Shown here piece after piece: positions 50,924-64,000 of a stretch of 64,000 nt of DNA. The stretch comes from Agelaius tricolor (lineage: Eukaryota > Chordata > Aves > Passeriformes > Icteridae): assembly GCA_023055355.1 (NCBI GenBank), contig JALJCS010000001.1, positions 105,974,881-106,038,880 on the forward strand. Direction: 5' to 3'. A program made the translations under genes and the position numbers. Position 1 is the stretch's first letter. The number at the start of each line of letters is the position of its first letter. The notes below the pieces were generated by a model. The model saw only the letters and a list, made by a program, of their open reading frames with translations. It was not told the DNA's origin and made no database searches.

Positions 50924-53900
50924 CCTCTTTAAAACATCATAAAAACCTAATGGAAAACAGGCAAAGAAACCAACAAAAACATATGCAAGTTTCCTCCTTC
51001 CCAAACTGGGCTGGAAATGGTGTTCTTAAGTGTGCTGAGCTAAAGGAATGAGTGGGGTGCTTGGGGAAAACAGCTTTTTGCAGGCAAGTCCGATTGATAT
51101 TATTCTTCCAAACCCATAACTTAACCATGCAAGTGACTCATTAGCTATCACAGAGGAAGCTTTTCTTCCTGCTCTTACAGAACAAGTGCCTGGGGTAGAA
51201 AATACAAAGACAGCAGCGGGAGTCACCCTTGGGCTGTGTGGGCTGGTGCTGTGTGTTCTTCTCTCGTGGAGCCCTATGAATCTGCTTATCATTGCTTACT
51301 TGTAGTCTGTCAGGAGCATTAGAGAGCCACAGAAAGAAAAGTTCAGCTGGTGGGGGCAGTTCAAAGTGTGTGGGTTTGCTATGGGAATTCATGTTCATCC
51401 CAACCAAGCAGGAATGATAACGAATTGCCTCATGCCCTCCATGGCTCTTAAAAGCAAAAGAAAATTACTCTTTTGAGAAAAGATGGTTGCAGTGCATCAA
51501 CCATGCTATAAAAACATTGGATGTAGACTGTTCCCTACAGGTCTCACTTATCTGTAGTCTTCTTCTGTATGTTTGTATGACTCAAGAGGTTGTATTTACA
51601 TCTTATTGACACTCTCTATAAGGTGCTCATTTCTATCAGAAGAAATATTATCTATATGGAAGCCTATTCAGCCTCATCCTTTGTGCAATTTTGCAGAGGT
51701 ACTGAAGGGTATTTTGTGTAATTGTGACAACTTCAGAGCTTCCTTCTCATACCTGAGGGGATGCATTGCACTTTTAATGCTAGGATCACGGAGTTTCTTC
51801 ATCTGCATTCTCTGATTAAAAAAAAACCCAACATGTTCTTAAGTAGCATTCAAATGATTCCTTGCAAATTTAGATGTGAATAGTAGCATCTTTAAATTTT
51901 GGTGTCACCTTCCATGAAAAGGTTTTAAATAATCTTAAAAACTTTAGTAAAATAAATGGCACAGCATTTTTTTCAGTTAAGTGTTACTCGTGTTAATTTC
52001 CCCTGTTGGGGGAGTGGCAATGCTCTCCTGGAAATCTAGAAAGACCTCTACCTCTAAAATTGACTGCAAAACTGGTTGCAAAACCAACAAATGCACATCA
52101 GTGTTAGAAGCTGAGCATAACGGGTACAGAAGAAACTTCCTCTGATTCCATCCCCAAATGCAGCAGCAGTGGCACAAAGAACACTTTTGCTTCACTAAAA
52201 TTCTTTTTCAGAGTTTCCATCTTAACACACAGAAGATTCTCTTAAGTTGTCACAAAAGACAGATCTGGTCATGTTTACAACATTTTACTGTATCCAGGTG
52301 ATCATCTAGGAGTTAATATGCTCCAAAGGAATCCCATGCTTCTTCCCTTAAACCACTCTGATACCCTCTCATCTTTATTAAACAAGCCAATCTTATTAAA
52401 GATGGCATTATATATATGATTCAAAGGTGGATATATAAAAATTACATTTGTCAATTGTTTCTGTGGCAAAAATTTGATACAGAAAGAAAAAATATTCTGC
52501 TGACCTTTGACAGTAAATTTGAATGGATGACAAGTTGTGAAGTTTGGGTATTTTAAAGAAGACATATTCTCTTAATTATTTTCCAAACAGCAAACTAGCA
52601 GCTAGGTTTTGAGTCATTAGACTTTGTAAGGTTTTGTATAGACAGTTCATAATGTGGGGGTTTCAGGGGTGGTTTCTTTAGAAGCTTCCAGGAGGATTGT
52701 GTATGGGAATAATTCAGTGAGGTGTTTTTGGCAACTCAGACAAGCCTCCTTCATCCTGAGGGAGTCTGTACTCCACTGGTCCATTTCTGGATTCCTTGCT
52801 TAATTAAAAAGCGAGCGGTTATTTGAAAAAAATGTGAGATTTACACTCTGTATAGGTATGAGAATTTTTGTCTCACTTTTGACATGTAGTCCATTGAGGA
52901 GGATGCATTTATTGTCAGTGATCAAACAACCCTTTGTATTAGTTTATCTTTTTGCTTTATAATGATTGAGCTCACCATGCAGTTTCTTTAGTGAATAAAC
53001 TGATATCATGCTGTTATCAGCATTGCTTTGTCAGAAATGGTGATGCAGATCACAGGCAGAAGGATTCCCAGGTCTGCTTACTCTGACATAATCAGAATGG
53101 ACGAGAGGAAATACCTGACTGAAGGAAACAGATTGTCAGAAGTCTTCAAGAGCCAAGAGTATTGATTGATTTGTGTTGCAAACCAAATGTGGGATTCTGC
53201 AGGTGGAAATCTTCTGAAAATCTGGCATTTTCAAGCATATTTCTCTTGCTTACAATGGAATTTATGTTGTTGTCTTTTGCTTTTTCTCCCATCTTTCTTT
53301 CCAGCTGTTTATTTTCAAAGTGATTTTGACTTTGCTTTTAAATCATCTTGCTTCCACTCTGGTGTAAGACTACATCAGCTAGAACAGTGTTTCTTTTCAA
53401 ACTTCTTAAGCACCCTGGTAATCCAAACATTACTAATAAAACCTTAAAGACCTAAGTTGTTATCCCTGAGGCCTGACAGCATTCTCTACCCAATCCAATG
53501 GTTTAAATGAAGATAGGTGAAAGTAATTCCCAAAAAGCGCTGGAAATGTTAGCTTTAGCTCAGACATCACATTACCACACACTGTCTTACACTCTGAAAA
53601 ATGCAAGGAGAATTATACAGGCCACATACATATTTCTACTCAAATTTCCAATTAAGTTTGATTTGACCTTCCTGGCAGTTGTAAAAATAGTGACTTAGGC
53701 TGCACAGTTCATTCAGGAAACAGTGCTGTAATGAATTGTTAATTCCTTTAATGAATTTAACTACTTCAGGTCAAAATGAATATGGCAATATGATGTCCAC
53801 ATGCAAGTACATGCGTGGAAAGCTGATGAAGTCTATTCTCAGATTTGCCAGCTATTATCCTCAATTTGCATTTGGCTATAGTAATCCAGTTCCAACTATA

Positions 53901-55059
53901 TCAATGTCTGTCAAGCCATCTTGCTTTACAGTTGATATAGCACTAGCTCCATGTTAAGCACGGAGTTAATATATCCTGGATAATAAGGATTTTTTTTGTG
54001 TCTGATTTACTATCCTGTCCCATCAATGTTTTTCATGGCTGTTTAGCTTGACTAATGACTTCCAAATGACCACAGAAGACAGAAGTCTCCCTGGGTGTCG
54101 CAAAGTGTGTGTGGGGTTAATTTCAAAAAGCCTGTCTGAATTGCATTAATGCAACTGTTTGACCTGTGTGTATCCTCGGGACAAAATGTGTTCAGGCAAA
54201 AGGTAGTAACAATAAACAGGATTTAAAATTGAAGTTTTATTGCTTTTTGGAAGTGAAGTTCAGTTAATGGACTTTTCAGTTTTTTTCCCGGTCCAAAATT
54301 GGAAAACTGCTGTTAGTGTCATCCAGATTTGGTTCAGTACAACCTGCCCTCCAGTGCTTCTTGGGGAGAAATCCTTGATAATATTTTTAGTTCTTTCATA
54401 CATATATCACAAGCCCAAATGACTGCTCTGTGTTTTAATTTATTTTTCTATGATCCTATTTATTCTGATATTTTAATTATGATTTAATTATTTTTGTCAT
54501 GTTCTGTATTAATTTTGATGGTTTTTTACTATTAATATAGGGTATATGCAGCCTGAGGAGAGGATTATTATCAGTGGACCTTGTTTTTACAGAAGAATCA
54601 ACAAAATCTATAATTCTGGTGCATGGACACAGGGGTATTAGATTTATGTTGAGCATTGTCAGTAAATTCCCAAGGTATCCTGCAGTTTGCCTATAAAAAT
54701 TTGTAGCCAGTCTAGGAATGAGAAAAGACATCATTGACTTTTTGTATTTATTTTCTTTTTTTAGATAAAGTTTTAGATGAAGTAGTCATGCAGTTTAAAC
54801 ACTGACTCCTCAATACTGGAATTTTTTTATACATTTGTTAAAACCTAGAAAATGGTGTGGTCATTAATTAGAAGATAGTTTTTTTTCCCCACTGGTGAAG
54901 GTGAGCTTCAGGATCTTTTTTTTTTAGTTAGTTTTCTATTTGTAGGACATTAGATCTAAAAGATATCAACATTTTAGCCCATATCTTTTGAGAATTAATA
55001 ATTTTGATGAAATATTACACATTTGTCACCTAAATCTTGTTACTTGCCAAGACTGCATT
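50924..55059. other. gene-free stretch
   Basis: No exon or repeat is recognised. The segments around 52800-53060 and 54040-54200 have an enhancer-like texture (for example GCATTAATGCAACTG near 54144) but offer no firm evidence. Confidence 0.5.
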
Positions 55060-55250
55060 CTTAATGTCAAGGTTTCAATATTAAATATAGATTAATTTTG
55101 TCAATTGTGATGTTGACAAATTTAATTGACCGTAATTGTCAAAATTGCTGGTCATTAATTTATTCTCAGATTTTCTGTGTGAAAATATAAACCTGCAAAA
55201 GTGTCATTGTCAATTATGGTCCATTTGAAGTGACCTAATTAGCATTGTGT
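55060..55250. promoter_or_regulatory. cluster of TTGTCAA/TTGACAA cores, candidate enhancer
   Basis: Within 116 bases the core TTGTCAA or its reverse complement TTGACAA occurs four times (55098-55104, 55113-55119, 55136-55142, 55207-55213), plus a partial TTGAC at 55126-55130. It is mixed with ATTAATT and CTAATTAGC sites. The TGACA/TGTCA core is the kind of site bound by TALE homeodomain factors such as MEIS and TGIF. Clustering suggests a regulatory element or a locally duplicated motif; function is inferred. Confidence 0.35.
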
Positions 55251-58200
55251 GATGAACCAACACATGGAAAAGCAAATGGGAGGACATGGTAGGGAGATAA
55301 TTGAATGTGACATGAATACTAATACTGACTTTATACTATTTGAATCATTAAAACACTGTCCAATGAAAAGTACTTTATTTAATTTCATGTTTTTATTTTC
55401 TAGAACAGCACAGAAGGATAATGAGGAACACCTGAATTCTTTCCACTGGAACAAACATTTGGCAGGACAAATGGAATAACTGAAATAAAAGTGGTCAATT
55501 TTTTTTTCAGCAATGAGAAAACTGGCCAATATTCTTTATGATTCTGACTTATTACCTTATTTGGCATCATTTTCCAGACACAAGTCATTCCTGGAAAGGA
55601 AATAGTTGGTTACAGACTCATTTTTCACAGGTGAGTGGGCATCAAGAGAGGAGGAAATCTGGAAGTCATGCCGTGCTGCCATGTCCTCATATCACTAATG
55701 CCATGAACCTTAAATTATTATACCAACAGACAACTGCAAGAGCTCAGCATTTCTTTAAGCCTTATTAAATAGCAGGTCACTGCCACTGAACCCCCTGAAT
55801 TCACTGGGCACTGTTTGGTTTTGTCTCTTTGTGTGAGCTGCGTTCAAGGCTGGATCTGTGTGGAATCAGTGTTCAAGAGCCAATGCTCTCAGCCTTTCTG
55901 CCAGATCCATATAATCCTCCCTACTACTGAATTTGTAAAGAGAAAGGGAAAACTGTTTTTGGAGGCTTTTATCTCTTGTAGGAGTCATGGAACTCCAATA
56001 AATGCAATGATTGCTGCAAAGGCAATGTCTCCTACTGGGTGAATACTGGCTGGGTGCTGTTCTTGTGTGCAGAGGCTTGTAAGGAACCTTTCAGACTCTG
56101 ACTTGAAACTGCATTTTCATTTTCCCAATGTGCTGCAGGAAGGGGAGGCACCCTCTGCGATGAGTAGTGTGCAAAGTCAGGAGCACAGGGAGTTCAGAAG
56201 TTAAAAGACTGAAGAAGACTCAGAGGGGAAGCCAGAAGAGATAAGACTGGACATGAACAAGAAGGTCTTTACTGTATTGAACTTAAAGCCCTTCTGCTAA
56301 AAAAGTGTGTTAAAAATGCTTTTAGAGGAACAGAGAGAAATTCCTTAAACTGCTTTTGAAGAGATATATTTAGAGCAAACATCACTGTTTTCCTTTTACT
56401 TCACATGGTGAACTTGCCCCTATAGGTTTTATGCGGGTTACACACATTTGATGTTAAAAAAAATCTAAGTTGCATTTGCACGTGGCTTTGAAAAATTCAG
56501 TGTTATGAGCCACACACTAACAGAACTAGAAATCCTATGCATCCACTTAAGGCCTCTGCTTATAAGGAGGAAAATATAGAATACACTCTTTATATGCATA
56601 GCTTTTGTATGAATATTGAAATTAAATTTGGGTTTAACTGCAAGTTTCAACGACTGAATTGTTTATTCTGCCCAACACACATAGCTGTCATATCTCTGAT
56701 ACACCAAAGCCAGAACCATTTATTCTGCAAAAGGTTTTTCAGAGAACTAATTATAACATCAAGTGGGGTGGTGCTCAAAATAGAATGAATGAGAAATAAT
56801 GAGAAAAACAAATCCAATAATTATTTAAAGTAGTGGGTGTTAGCTTCTCCTCTGATCCTGTGGTGGTGGTAGCTGGGAGTAGCTTCAAAGTAACAATACA
56901 CATGCAGACATTGAGGACATTTGTATTCTCCTGTTCACAATTTACTGCATTACAAAAATCTGGTAGATTTAGTCTGTTTTTCAATTAGACTGGCCACTTA
57001 CACATGTAGTGCAAAGCTCTCTGTACTGTTGTACTGGTCAACAAAAGACAATGATTAAATTCTGAAAAAGCACCAGATGAAACTGCTACTACAATAGGCA
57101 TCAATAATCAGAGGCATAATCACATTCTGCTGGAAATCTGTAGCTGTAGAATGAACAGAAATACACGTTCAGCTTTGAAGTCCATTTTCATGCAAAGATC
57201 AAATAGCTGTCATATTTATTCCTCAGTTTTGAAGTGTAAATTTAAACCAATTCAGAGACGAGGAGTTATTTACTGTTCCTCTGTGGAACAAGCATTGTCC
57301 AGAAAAAGTGACAAAACTATTTCTCTGCAATTTTGGGGACAAGCACATTTGATGTGAGAAAAAGACACCAAGGTGATTGCTTTACAGGTGTTTTATGGGA
57401 GGATGGCGTATTCCTGGAGCACTGAGCTGGTGGTTTCAGGGTGCCCGAGTAGCTCAGTGCTGCAGTAGCACCTATTTGATTGAATGGACTTATGGTGGAA
57501 CTCCTGGACCTGAAGATCAAGTATATATTTGTGAGCATGCATTTAATAAGTCCAGGTCCAAAAAGCCTGCAAACCACTGCACCAAGCACCCCTGCAGCTC
57601 TCTTAGCTGCCAGCCTTCACTGGGAAGAGGGCATTTCCAGTGGCATTTCCTGCACAGCTGCATTCATGTTGCTCAGCTTCTGCAGTACACAGAAGCATTT
57701 CTCAGCTACAAATATGGCATAAGGGCAGATGGGTGGCTGCAGCTCATGAGTGGCAAATGGGGCTAGGTGAGAGAGAAGGAAGCTAGCACATCTATGGCAA
57801 GGAAAAGATGAATTTTATGTATTTTTTAAAATTTAAGATGGTCCTACTGAAGCCTGGCCTTTCAACTCTCATAGAAATACATACATGATAATAACAGAGC
57901 AGACTTTTTTAACACTTTGAAAGCAACCTCTGACAGAGTGCCTACACAAAATCCTATTTGTGAATGAGGAGTCATACATACCCAAGTTATATTTCAGTAG
58001 TCGAACACTTTTAAAGAGCATTGACTGGGAAGCTTCTTTGACTGCTTTGAGTGAGACTTACCTGAGCATAAAAGGTTTTTAATCCATAAAGATAAGACTT
58101 TTTCCCAAGCAAAATAGGGCATCCCTACTAAGAATTGCTATCAGAATTGTTTTCAAGCCTGCACTTGATCATTAGCTACCTAACTGTGTGTTTAAGCTAT

Positions 58201-61200
58201 CTGTCTGTCCGTGCTATAGCACCAGCAGGGACAGTGCTGGTTGGCATGGACCAAAACCAGGCTGGGGAAGATGCTGATGACTTCAGCAGCATGCACAACT
58301 GCAGGGCAGGGCTCAGGATCATGCCCTGTTCAGTTTCCTAGCATAGACTTGGAGGGGCTGGACCAAACTATCCAGAGGAAAGGCAGCAGGACTAATGAAA
58401 CAAGGGTAAGAAATTGAGTCAGCACCTCTGGTAACAGGCACCTTTATTACAGAGGTGTTAGTAGCTTTGGCATGGGAAAAATGGGACACAAAGCAGGAGG
58501 AGAATGCTTGGAAGTTTTCCTTAGAAACTTAGTCCTTTGAAATCAATGTTAAAAAGTTCTGTTGGGACAATTTATGTAGTTTTTCTGAAATTATAAATGT
58601 TTGTGTTCAGCATTTTCAAAGTATGTTTTACTGTAATAATTTCTCCTTTTTAGAAGAAAAATGTATTAAAAATGTTAAACCACAAAATGTTTGATAATAA
58701 ATATGGAAATAAATCTGCTTTAATTGACCTTAGCCAATATTTCACTGATAATCTCTCAGTGGAATAAAAAGAGGAGTTTTTCAATGTTGATCATTCAAAG
58801 AGAGATTGAGAGAGATTGTCAAAGAATATTCTCTTTTGTATAATAAAATCCCATCAGATTCAGAGGAGAATTTTTGACTCAACCCCACTAAAGAAAAATC
58901 AGCATCCCCTGGTCTACTGATATGCACATAAGACTTCCTTGCAGGTGTCTTCCCACTAACCTGGTTGCTGTTGCATTATGTATCCCGGACTGTTAGGACC
59001 TGGAAATGTCTCTAAGTTCTTAGCAAACAAAAAGCACTGTAAACAAATTACAAATAGGCACAGGTTCACAGATTTTTTTTTCCTGTTGTGATTTTATACA
59101 TCCTGAATGGCAAGATATAAAATGGTCAAACTGAAAGTGTCACCTACTAAAGTCATGACTAAAATTCCACAAAGCTTGTGCAATAGACTTTTAGATAGAA
59201 CTGTATTTTCAATAAATGATATCTCTACCAGTAGGAAAGCAAACTAAGGACTTGTGCCTCCTTGAATTTATGATTAAGCTGCAGTGTTGTGAGATCAAGG
59301 CAGTTTTAGGCAATTGAAGACTAGCTTCAACCAGGCAAAGATGTAGTCCTGAATTTACTCAAACCATTCTTGCCTAACAAAAGTCAACATGAAAACTTTA
59401 AAAATAATGAGACTCAAAAGGATTCCGATTACTCACATTCCACAATTTCAGATGATAAAAACAAACTGCGATAGGAATTCTAGATTTTAATATAATATAA
59501 ATAGAAAGATGGACTAGATAAAACCAGCTGAACACTAGTCTGTCCTCAAGACCTAACAGGGAAGTAATAACATGCTTTTGAATATGTAGCAATGACTTTT
59601 GGCAGATATGCCGTATACAATTCCATACCATGGAAAACCATTGGACTTGATTGACTATTTAATCCATTTCTGAAAGACCATCACTAGGGGATGCTTATAT
59701 TGTTAGTATATATAGTGTATTATGTAGTTAGCCAGAATGACACAGGACTGTCAAAATGCTGGTTGCTGCAGCGCTGATATCTAGTTAGCTTCCTATGTCC
59801 AGATGCAGTATTTTAAAAGTTATGTAAAAATTTTGCTGATACTTGCTGCAGATTTTCTTCTGCCAAATATATATTTTGATTATATTAATATATTAGATAA
59901 TTATTATACTAATTAGTCCTAAGCAAGAATACCTTAAAATACGATGGAACGGTGTAACTGCAAAAAGACATCAGTTTTGCAAATATAACAAAAAAAAAGC
60001 ATATAGAAATGTGTTTTTTATTTGTTATCAATTCCTTAGATGTCATTAGACATATATAACTTCTTTCAACAGCTAACCCTATTTCATGATTTTATGTAAG
60101 TTTGTTCCAGAAATACAATATTGAAAGTGTAACACTGGCTGGGTTGATAATAAATATTCTGACCAACAAATAATTTGGTAAAATCACACAAGCTTTATGA
60201 CGCATCCAAAAAGGTAAAACTCAGTTATGTCAAGGCATTGAGCAGAAAATGGCAGATTTATGGAAGTTCTGTAGACATAGTAGCAAAAAGATAGTACAAA
60301 AGAAACTATATGAAGCATTATAAAGAATACTGTTTATATAAAGAGTAATGGCTTTGTGTGGCTTGTATTAGAAACAAAATTTCAACTTCTTCACTAAGCC
60401 TTGTTCTATGAACTTTTTTATTAAAAGAAAGACCATAAGATCTTATAAAAAATATTCCCACTTTTTCCCCTTCAGAATACCCCAAAGCATATGATACTAC
60501 CAGCCTGAAGTTCCCCCTCTAGCACTTGTGAATTTTTTGCTGCCTCAGTTAGACCACATAAATGAAACAATGTAAAGATGATTTTAATATCTCCTGAGTC
60601 CACTTCCTGACATTAATTTTACTAATTAAATGGCAGTCTTTCATAAACACCAAGTTAGAAATGTAACTAATACCATGCACACGTGCAAACGTTTTCAGGT
60701 GATCTGTGTGTCACCATGGCCTCTGTTTGCCTGTTGGTCATCCTTTTGGAAATCACATATAGCACAGAAGGACTTAAGAAGGGGTGTAGGTAAGACATAA
60801 TGGCTACCTGCCATTTCAGGTGCCTAAATTTACTACTCATATCCCCATGCTCCCAGCCAAGTGGATACATTGTCCTGGAAATGCCTAAATGCACATACAG
60901 CTCTTTCCACCATTTTGTGACCTATGTATCTAAGTTTTGTCACTAGACCTATACAGTCGTATAACAATGTCCTCATTTTAAGACTATTTTCTGTCCCCTT
61001 TGTCTCCAAGGCCTGCAGAGAATCATAAAATATGCCTGTATCTGAATCATAAAATATGCTGGTCTCATTTTGGAGGCTCAATCCAATAGATTTCTCAGAG
61101 AAGGATTTTTTAAAGTGAGTAGCAGTTAAAAACATTTAGACAGAAACTATAGAGGCTGGGCTGAAGATCCTTCTGTAAAGTGACCTGAACTAACACCTCA

Positions 61201-63407
61201 CAAAGATGCATGAAATGTGGAAAAAGTGCTCTCACAGCTTTGAATTGCTCCACTTTGCCTCTTTCCCCAGTAAACCCTCAGGAATGATCCTGGGGGTGAA
61301 GAGCCTGCTCACCTTTCAGGCACTTTATCAAAATGCTCTTCAATAATAAACAGCATGGTTCCCTGCTTAGGCACTGGAGTGGGACATGCCTTTGAAGGAC
61401 TCCAAATGGAAATCCCACCCATCTTTCCACCTTACCAAACTGGGTGCAGACAGGCTCCCCTAAGTCTGAGGATCTTCTAACTTCTAAGAGCTCTCTTTCC
61501 TTCTTTAAGTTCCTTTAGGACCTGATACATGTTCTTGGCATTTTCCCTGGATACCCTTATGCTGATTTTGTGGCTCCCATTTGCTGATGCCTACGCTAAC
61601 AAAAAGTAATTTGAAGAGTACTTGAATACAAACTAGAGATTGTCAATCCTGCTGATTTTAGGTACCAAGAAGAGATCATACAGTGCTAAATTCTTGTGGA
61701 AACTGAGCTCTCATACAGTAAAGAGCAAACAGGAGAGACATTCCCAGTTGGAAGCTAACAATGCTGTGAACAGGCTGTAAACACCATATTCAAACTGTGT
61801 CTGGAACCTCTACCTGAAGAATCAGGCTAAAGAGTCCAATAAAATGCTTTTCTTTCAGTCACCAACCAAGAATGGGCTGTGTGGAAAAAATAACTTTCAA
61901 AATTTAACTAATGACTGTGTCCTTCATCAACAGATAAAATTAGGGTATCTGGAAAACTTTAATTCTGAGTTGCATGATTTTGGGAGTGCTGGTTTTGTGA
62001 GCTTTTCAAGTCTTTTCAAGGTAATCTTCTATGTGTTTACTAGCATATATACAATATCAACTGTCCTTTTTGGTCTGTCATGTAAAATTGTTTCAGAACA
62101 GGGGCTTTAGTATTACAGCAGAAAAAAAATTGTTATTCATTTTGTATGATTTAAAAGTCATCTCTGATTTATTTATTCCATTGCTCTGGCATGTTGTTAG
62201 GCCTTTCTTAAGCTTCAGTGTTATGTCCAGTGACATTGTCAACTGTGTCATGACCTAAGACAAATTGTTCTTATTTCATCTGCTAGTACCCCTTCCTATG
62301 AGTTAAGCAGCATTATGTGCCAGAGGGAACAAGCACTGACCAGAAAAGTTGCAAGACATATTTACGTGGTGTCTGGGATAAGTGAAGTTCCTCATACAAC
62401 ATCCATGTGTTCATTTAAATCTTAATTTACCCTCTGAAAGGTGACAGGCCCAAGGGGAGTAACAGACATGGGAGTCCTTCCAGGAGCTTGTCTGATGGGT
62501 ATCAGTGGGATTCCTACTATCAAGTGAGGCACTGAGTTGCCACTGACCTGAAGCTTATTCTTTAGTTTCCAACAGACTTCCTTGCTGATGTCAGACACTC
62601 TAGTAGCCTCAGCAAAGCTTTACATTCTGTCAAATTTGCTGCCAGAGTCCATTTCTCTGGTTAGGCAACAAAAGGGCCATTTAACAGTGCAGTACAAGTC
62701 TGCTTTCCTAGGCCTGATGCTCCAGCTGGAACAGAGCCCTGAAGCAACTTTTTGGATGGCTACTACAAGGATATCACACCTCTGTGAGGTTACACCACGT
62801 TTTTGTAGAATGTGAAACCTACTAGCAGGGCTAGCCTTACATTCTAACTGGCTTTCAATGGCCTGAAATACAGAGAGGTTTGGGATGAGGATCCAGTGGA
62901 AGAACTGCAGTGCTCTCTTACTGGATCATTTACACTGGGACAAAACCAGTCTGCACAGAGGACAGACTTCTCAGGGCCCAGATTTAAGTGAGTCGTGACA
63001 TTCACCACAAATTTCACCATCATCTGCTGCTAATGAAGAAGGAAGAAAGTGCTTTGTACTTGTCTTCTCAAATACATGAATTTGTCTGTCTGTGTATACC
63101 TGTATGATTGAGAGCCAGAGAAGACAACTGCTGCACTGCACATACTTTTGGCCTGAAGAAGAGGACAAGAAAGGGTTGGGAGGATCAGTACAGTGTATAA
63201 AAATGGCAGATGGAGAAAAAAGGAGGAGGAGAAAGAAATCTGGGAATGTAAAAGAGAGACTGTAAGAAAAAAAAATGTTACAAATCTACAACAATGAATC
63301 AATATACAAAAGTGGGAAAATAATCCAAGCTGGGAGATGTTATGGTAGTAGGTCTGGTAGTGGCATCTTTTCCTTCTAGTCCTCTGTTTGTCTTGGATCT
63401 ATCTAGT
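55251..63407. other. long gene-free stretch
   Basis: No gene is supported over about 8 kb. The only frame of note is 57377-57766 (129 codons, no known domain), discussed in the findings. GC-richer islands occur at 57380-57770 and 58220-58340. The remainder is AT-rich unique sequence. Confidence 0.5.
61021..61059. repeat. 15-bp direct repeat, period 24
   Basis: AATCATAAAATATGC occurs exactly at 61021-61035 and 61045-61059. Confidence 0.85.
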
Positions 63408-63613
63408 GTCCAAGAAGACAATTTTTGCTGTGAGGATGGTGATGCACGGGAAAAGGTTGTCCAGAGAAGTTGTGGATGGAGATGAGCAAGGCTAGGCTGG
63501 AAGGGGCTCTGAGCAACCTGGTTTAGTGAAATTTGCTCCTGCCCATGGCAGGGAGCTTGGAACTATGTGATCTTGAAAGTTCCTTCCAGTCCAAATCATT
63601 CTATGATTCTATC
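63408..63613 (+). mobile_element. CR1 LINE 3' fragment, 5'-truncated
   Basis: The typical CR1 3' end is visible: GCTGTGAGGATGGTGATGCA, AAGGCTAGGCTGGAAGGGGC, TCTGAGCAACCTGGTTTAGT, CCTGCCCATGGCAGGGAGCT, TTGGAACTATGTGATCTTGA and a tail CATTCTATGATTCTATCA. It resembles the copy at 33828-34138 and may belong to the same subfamily. About 15 bases are missing in the middle relative to that copy. It is non-coding and dead. Confidence 0.9.
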
Positions 63614-63644
63614 ACAACAAATAAATTCTATCATAACAAATAAA
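63607..63644. repeat. 19-bp tandem duplication at the CR1 tail
   Basis: TTCTATCACAACAAATAAA is followed directly by TTCTATCATAACAAATAAA (18 of 19 identical). The first copy includes the last bases of the CR1 tail. Confidence 0.85.
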
Positions 63645-64000
63645 TACATTTGGAAGAGGAAATGTGGCTCTAATTTCTAGGGCCTTAACTGGCTAAGTAA
63701 AGCAGTGCAAAAGAAGATGATGAGGATTTTGAAGGAAGATACATCTTATATGGTTACACTTGAGTGAGACTCAGAGCAAAATTCCAAGAAACTACTTTTA
63801 TATTAAAAAAGTGGCTGTTGTTGAACAAGTGGAGCATGTGGTGGAAGGAGATTGTTGTCAGTGTAAATGGTGGTTACTGGAGATAGGCTGTCACTGAGAT
63901 AAAAATGAGGTGAAAAGGCTTCAGCTGGTGAAAAATGACATTGGCAAAATTGGTTTGTTTCAGTTGGGGGTGCAGTGGGAGTCCCTAGCTGTCAGGATGT
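63645..64000. other. gene-free right edge
   Basis: Nothing is recognised up to the window end. Confidence 0.5.

Noticed and set aside
50267..51051. Several open frames of 60-78 codons
   Set aside because: They come from the ERVL LTR and the nested CR1 tail.
1..64000. CRISPR arrays, tRNA or rRNA genes, operons, riboswitches
   Set aside because: None seen; the window has the texture of vertebrate nuclear DNA, where prokaryotic features are not expected.

Overview
The window looks like a stretch of a bird nuclear genome, probably a passerine or other neoavian. It is AT-rich, almost gene-free and littered with avian retroelement relics. The organism call rests on several chicken-repeat-1 (CR1) LINE fragments, three of which end in the typical octamer-like tails (ATTCTATG/ATTCTGTG). 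It also rests on an LTR that begins TGTACTGGTTTTGGCTGGGA, a type I recognise from avian ERVL elements, and on relics of betaretrovirus-like (ERVK/ERV2) proviruses. I see no bacterial features: no operons, ribosome binding sites, CRISPR, tRNA or rRNA.

Layout. Positions 1-1451 are the 3' end of a plus-strand endogenous retrovirus. They hold an open integrase reading frame that runs in from the left edge, a remnant of the envelope transmembrane tail, a purine-rich tract and a 3' LTR. The LTR abuts a CR1 3' fragment (about 1452-1932). Next come about 10 kb without a recognisable gene. At 12345-13402 a minus-oriented LTR lies directly beside a plus-oriented gag nucleocapsid/dUTPase relic, an arrangement one simple provirus cannot give. 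A CR1 ORF2 relic with an internal deletion lies at 14012-14400. A 5'-truncated CR1 tail lies at about 33828-34138. A solo ERVL-type LTR lies at 50387-50923 with a short CR1 tail nested inside it. A further CR1 tail, followed by a 19-bp duplication, lies near the right end (63408-63644).

The remaining roughly 58 kb holds no host gene or exon that I can support. Most open frames there are short, have no recognisable domain, and fall in GC-rich patches or in repeats. Several intervals look like possible conserved non-coding (enhancer-type) DNA because of clustered homeodomain-like TAAT/ATTA or TTGTCAA cores and a lack of repeats: 10935-11260, 19195-19390, 38740-41110 and 55060-55250. Conservation cannot be tested from one sequence, so these calls are tentative.

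The window is best read as intergenic or deep intronic DNA with a history of retroelement insertion, nesting and rearrangement. I did not find a complete new functional system. The most unusual structures are the LTR/gag-pro juxtaposition at 12.3-13.4 kb, the ERV/CR1 junction at 1451 and the TTGTCAA cluster at 55.1 kb.
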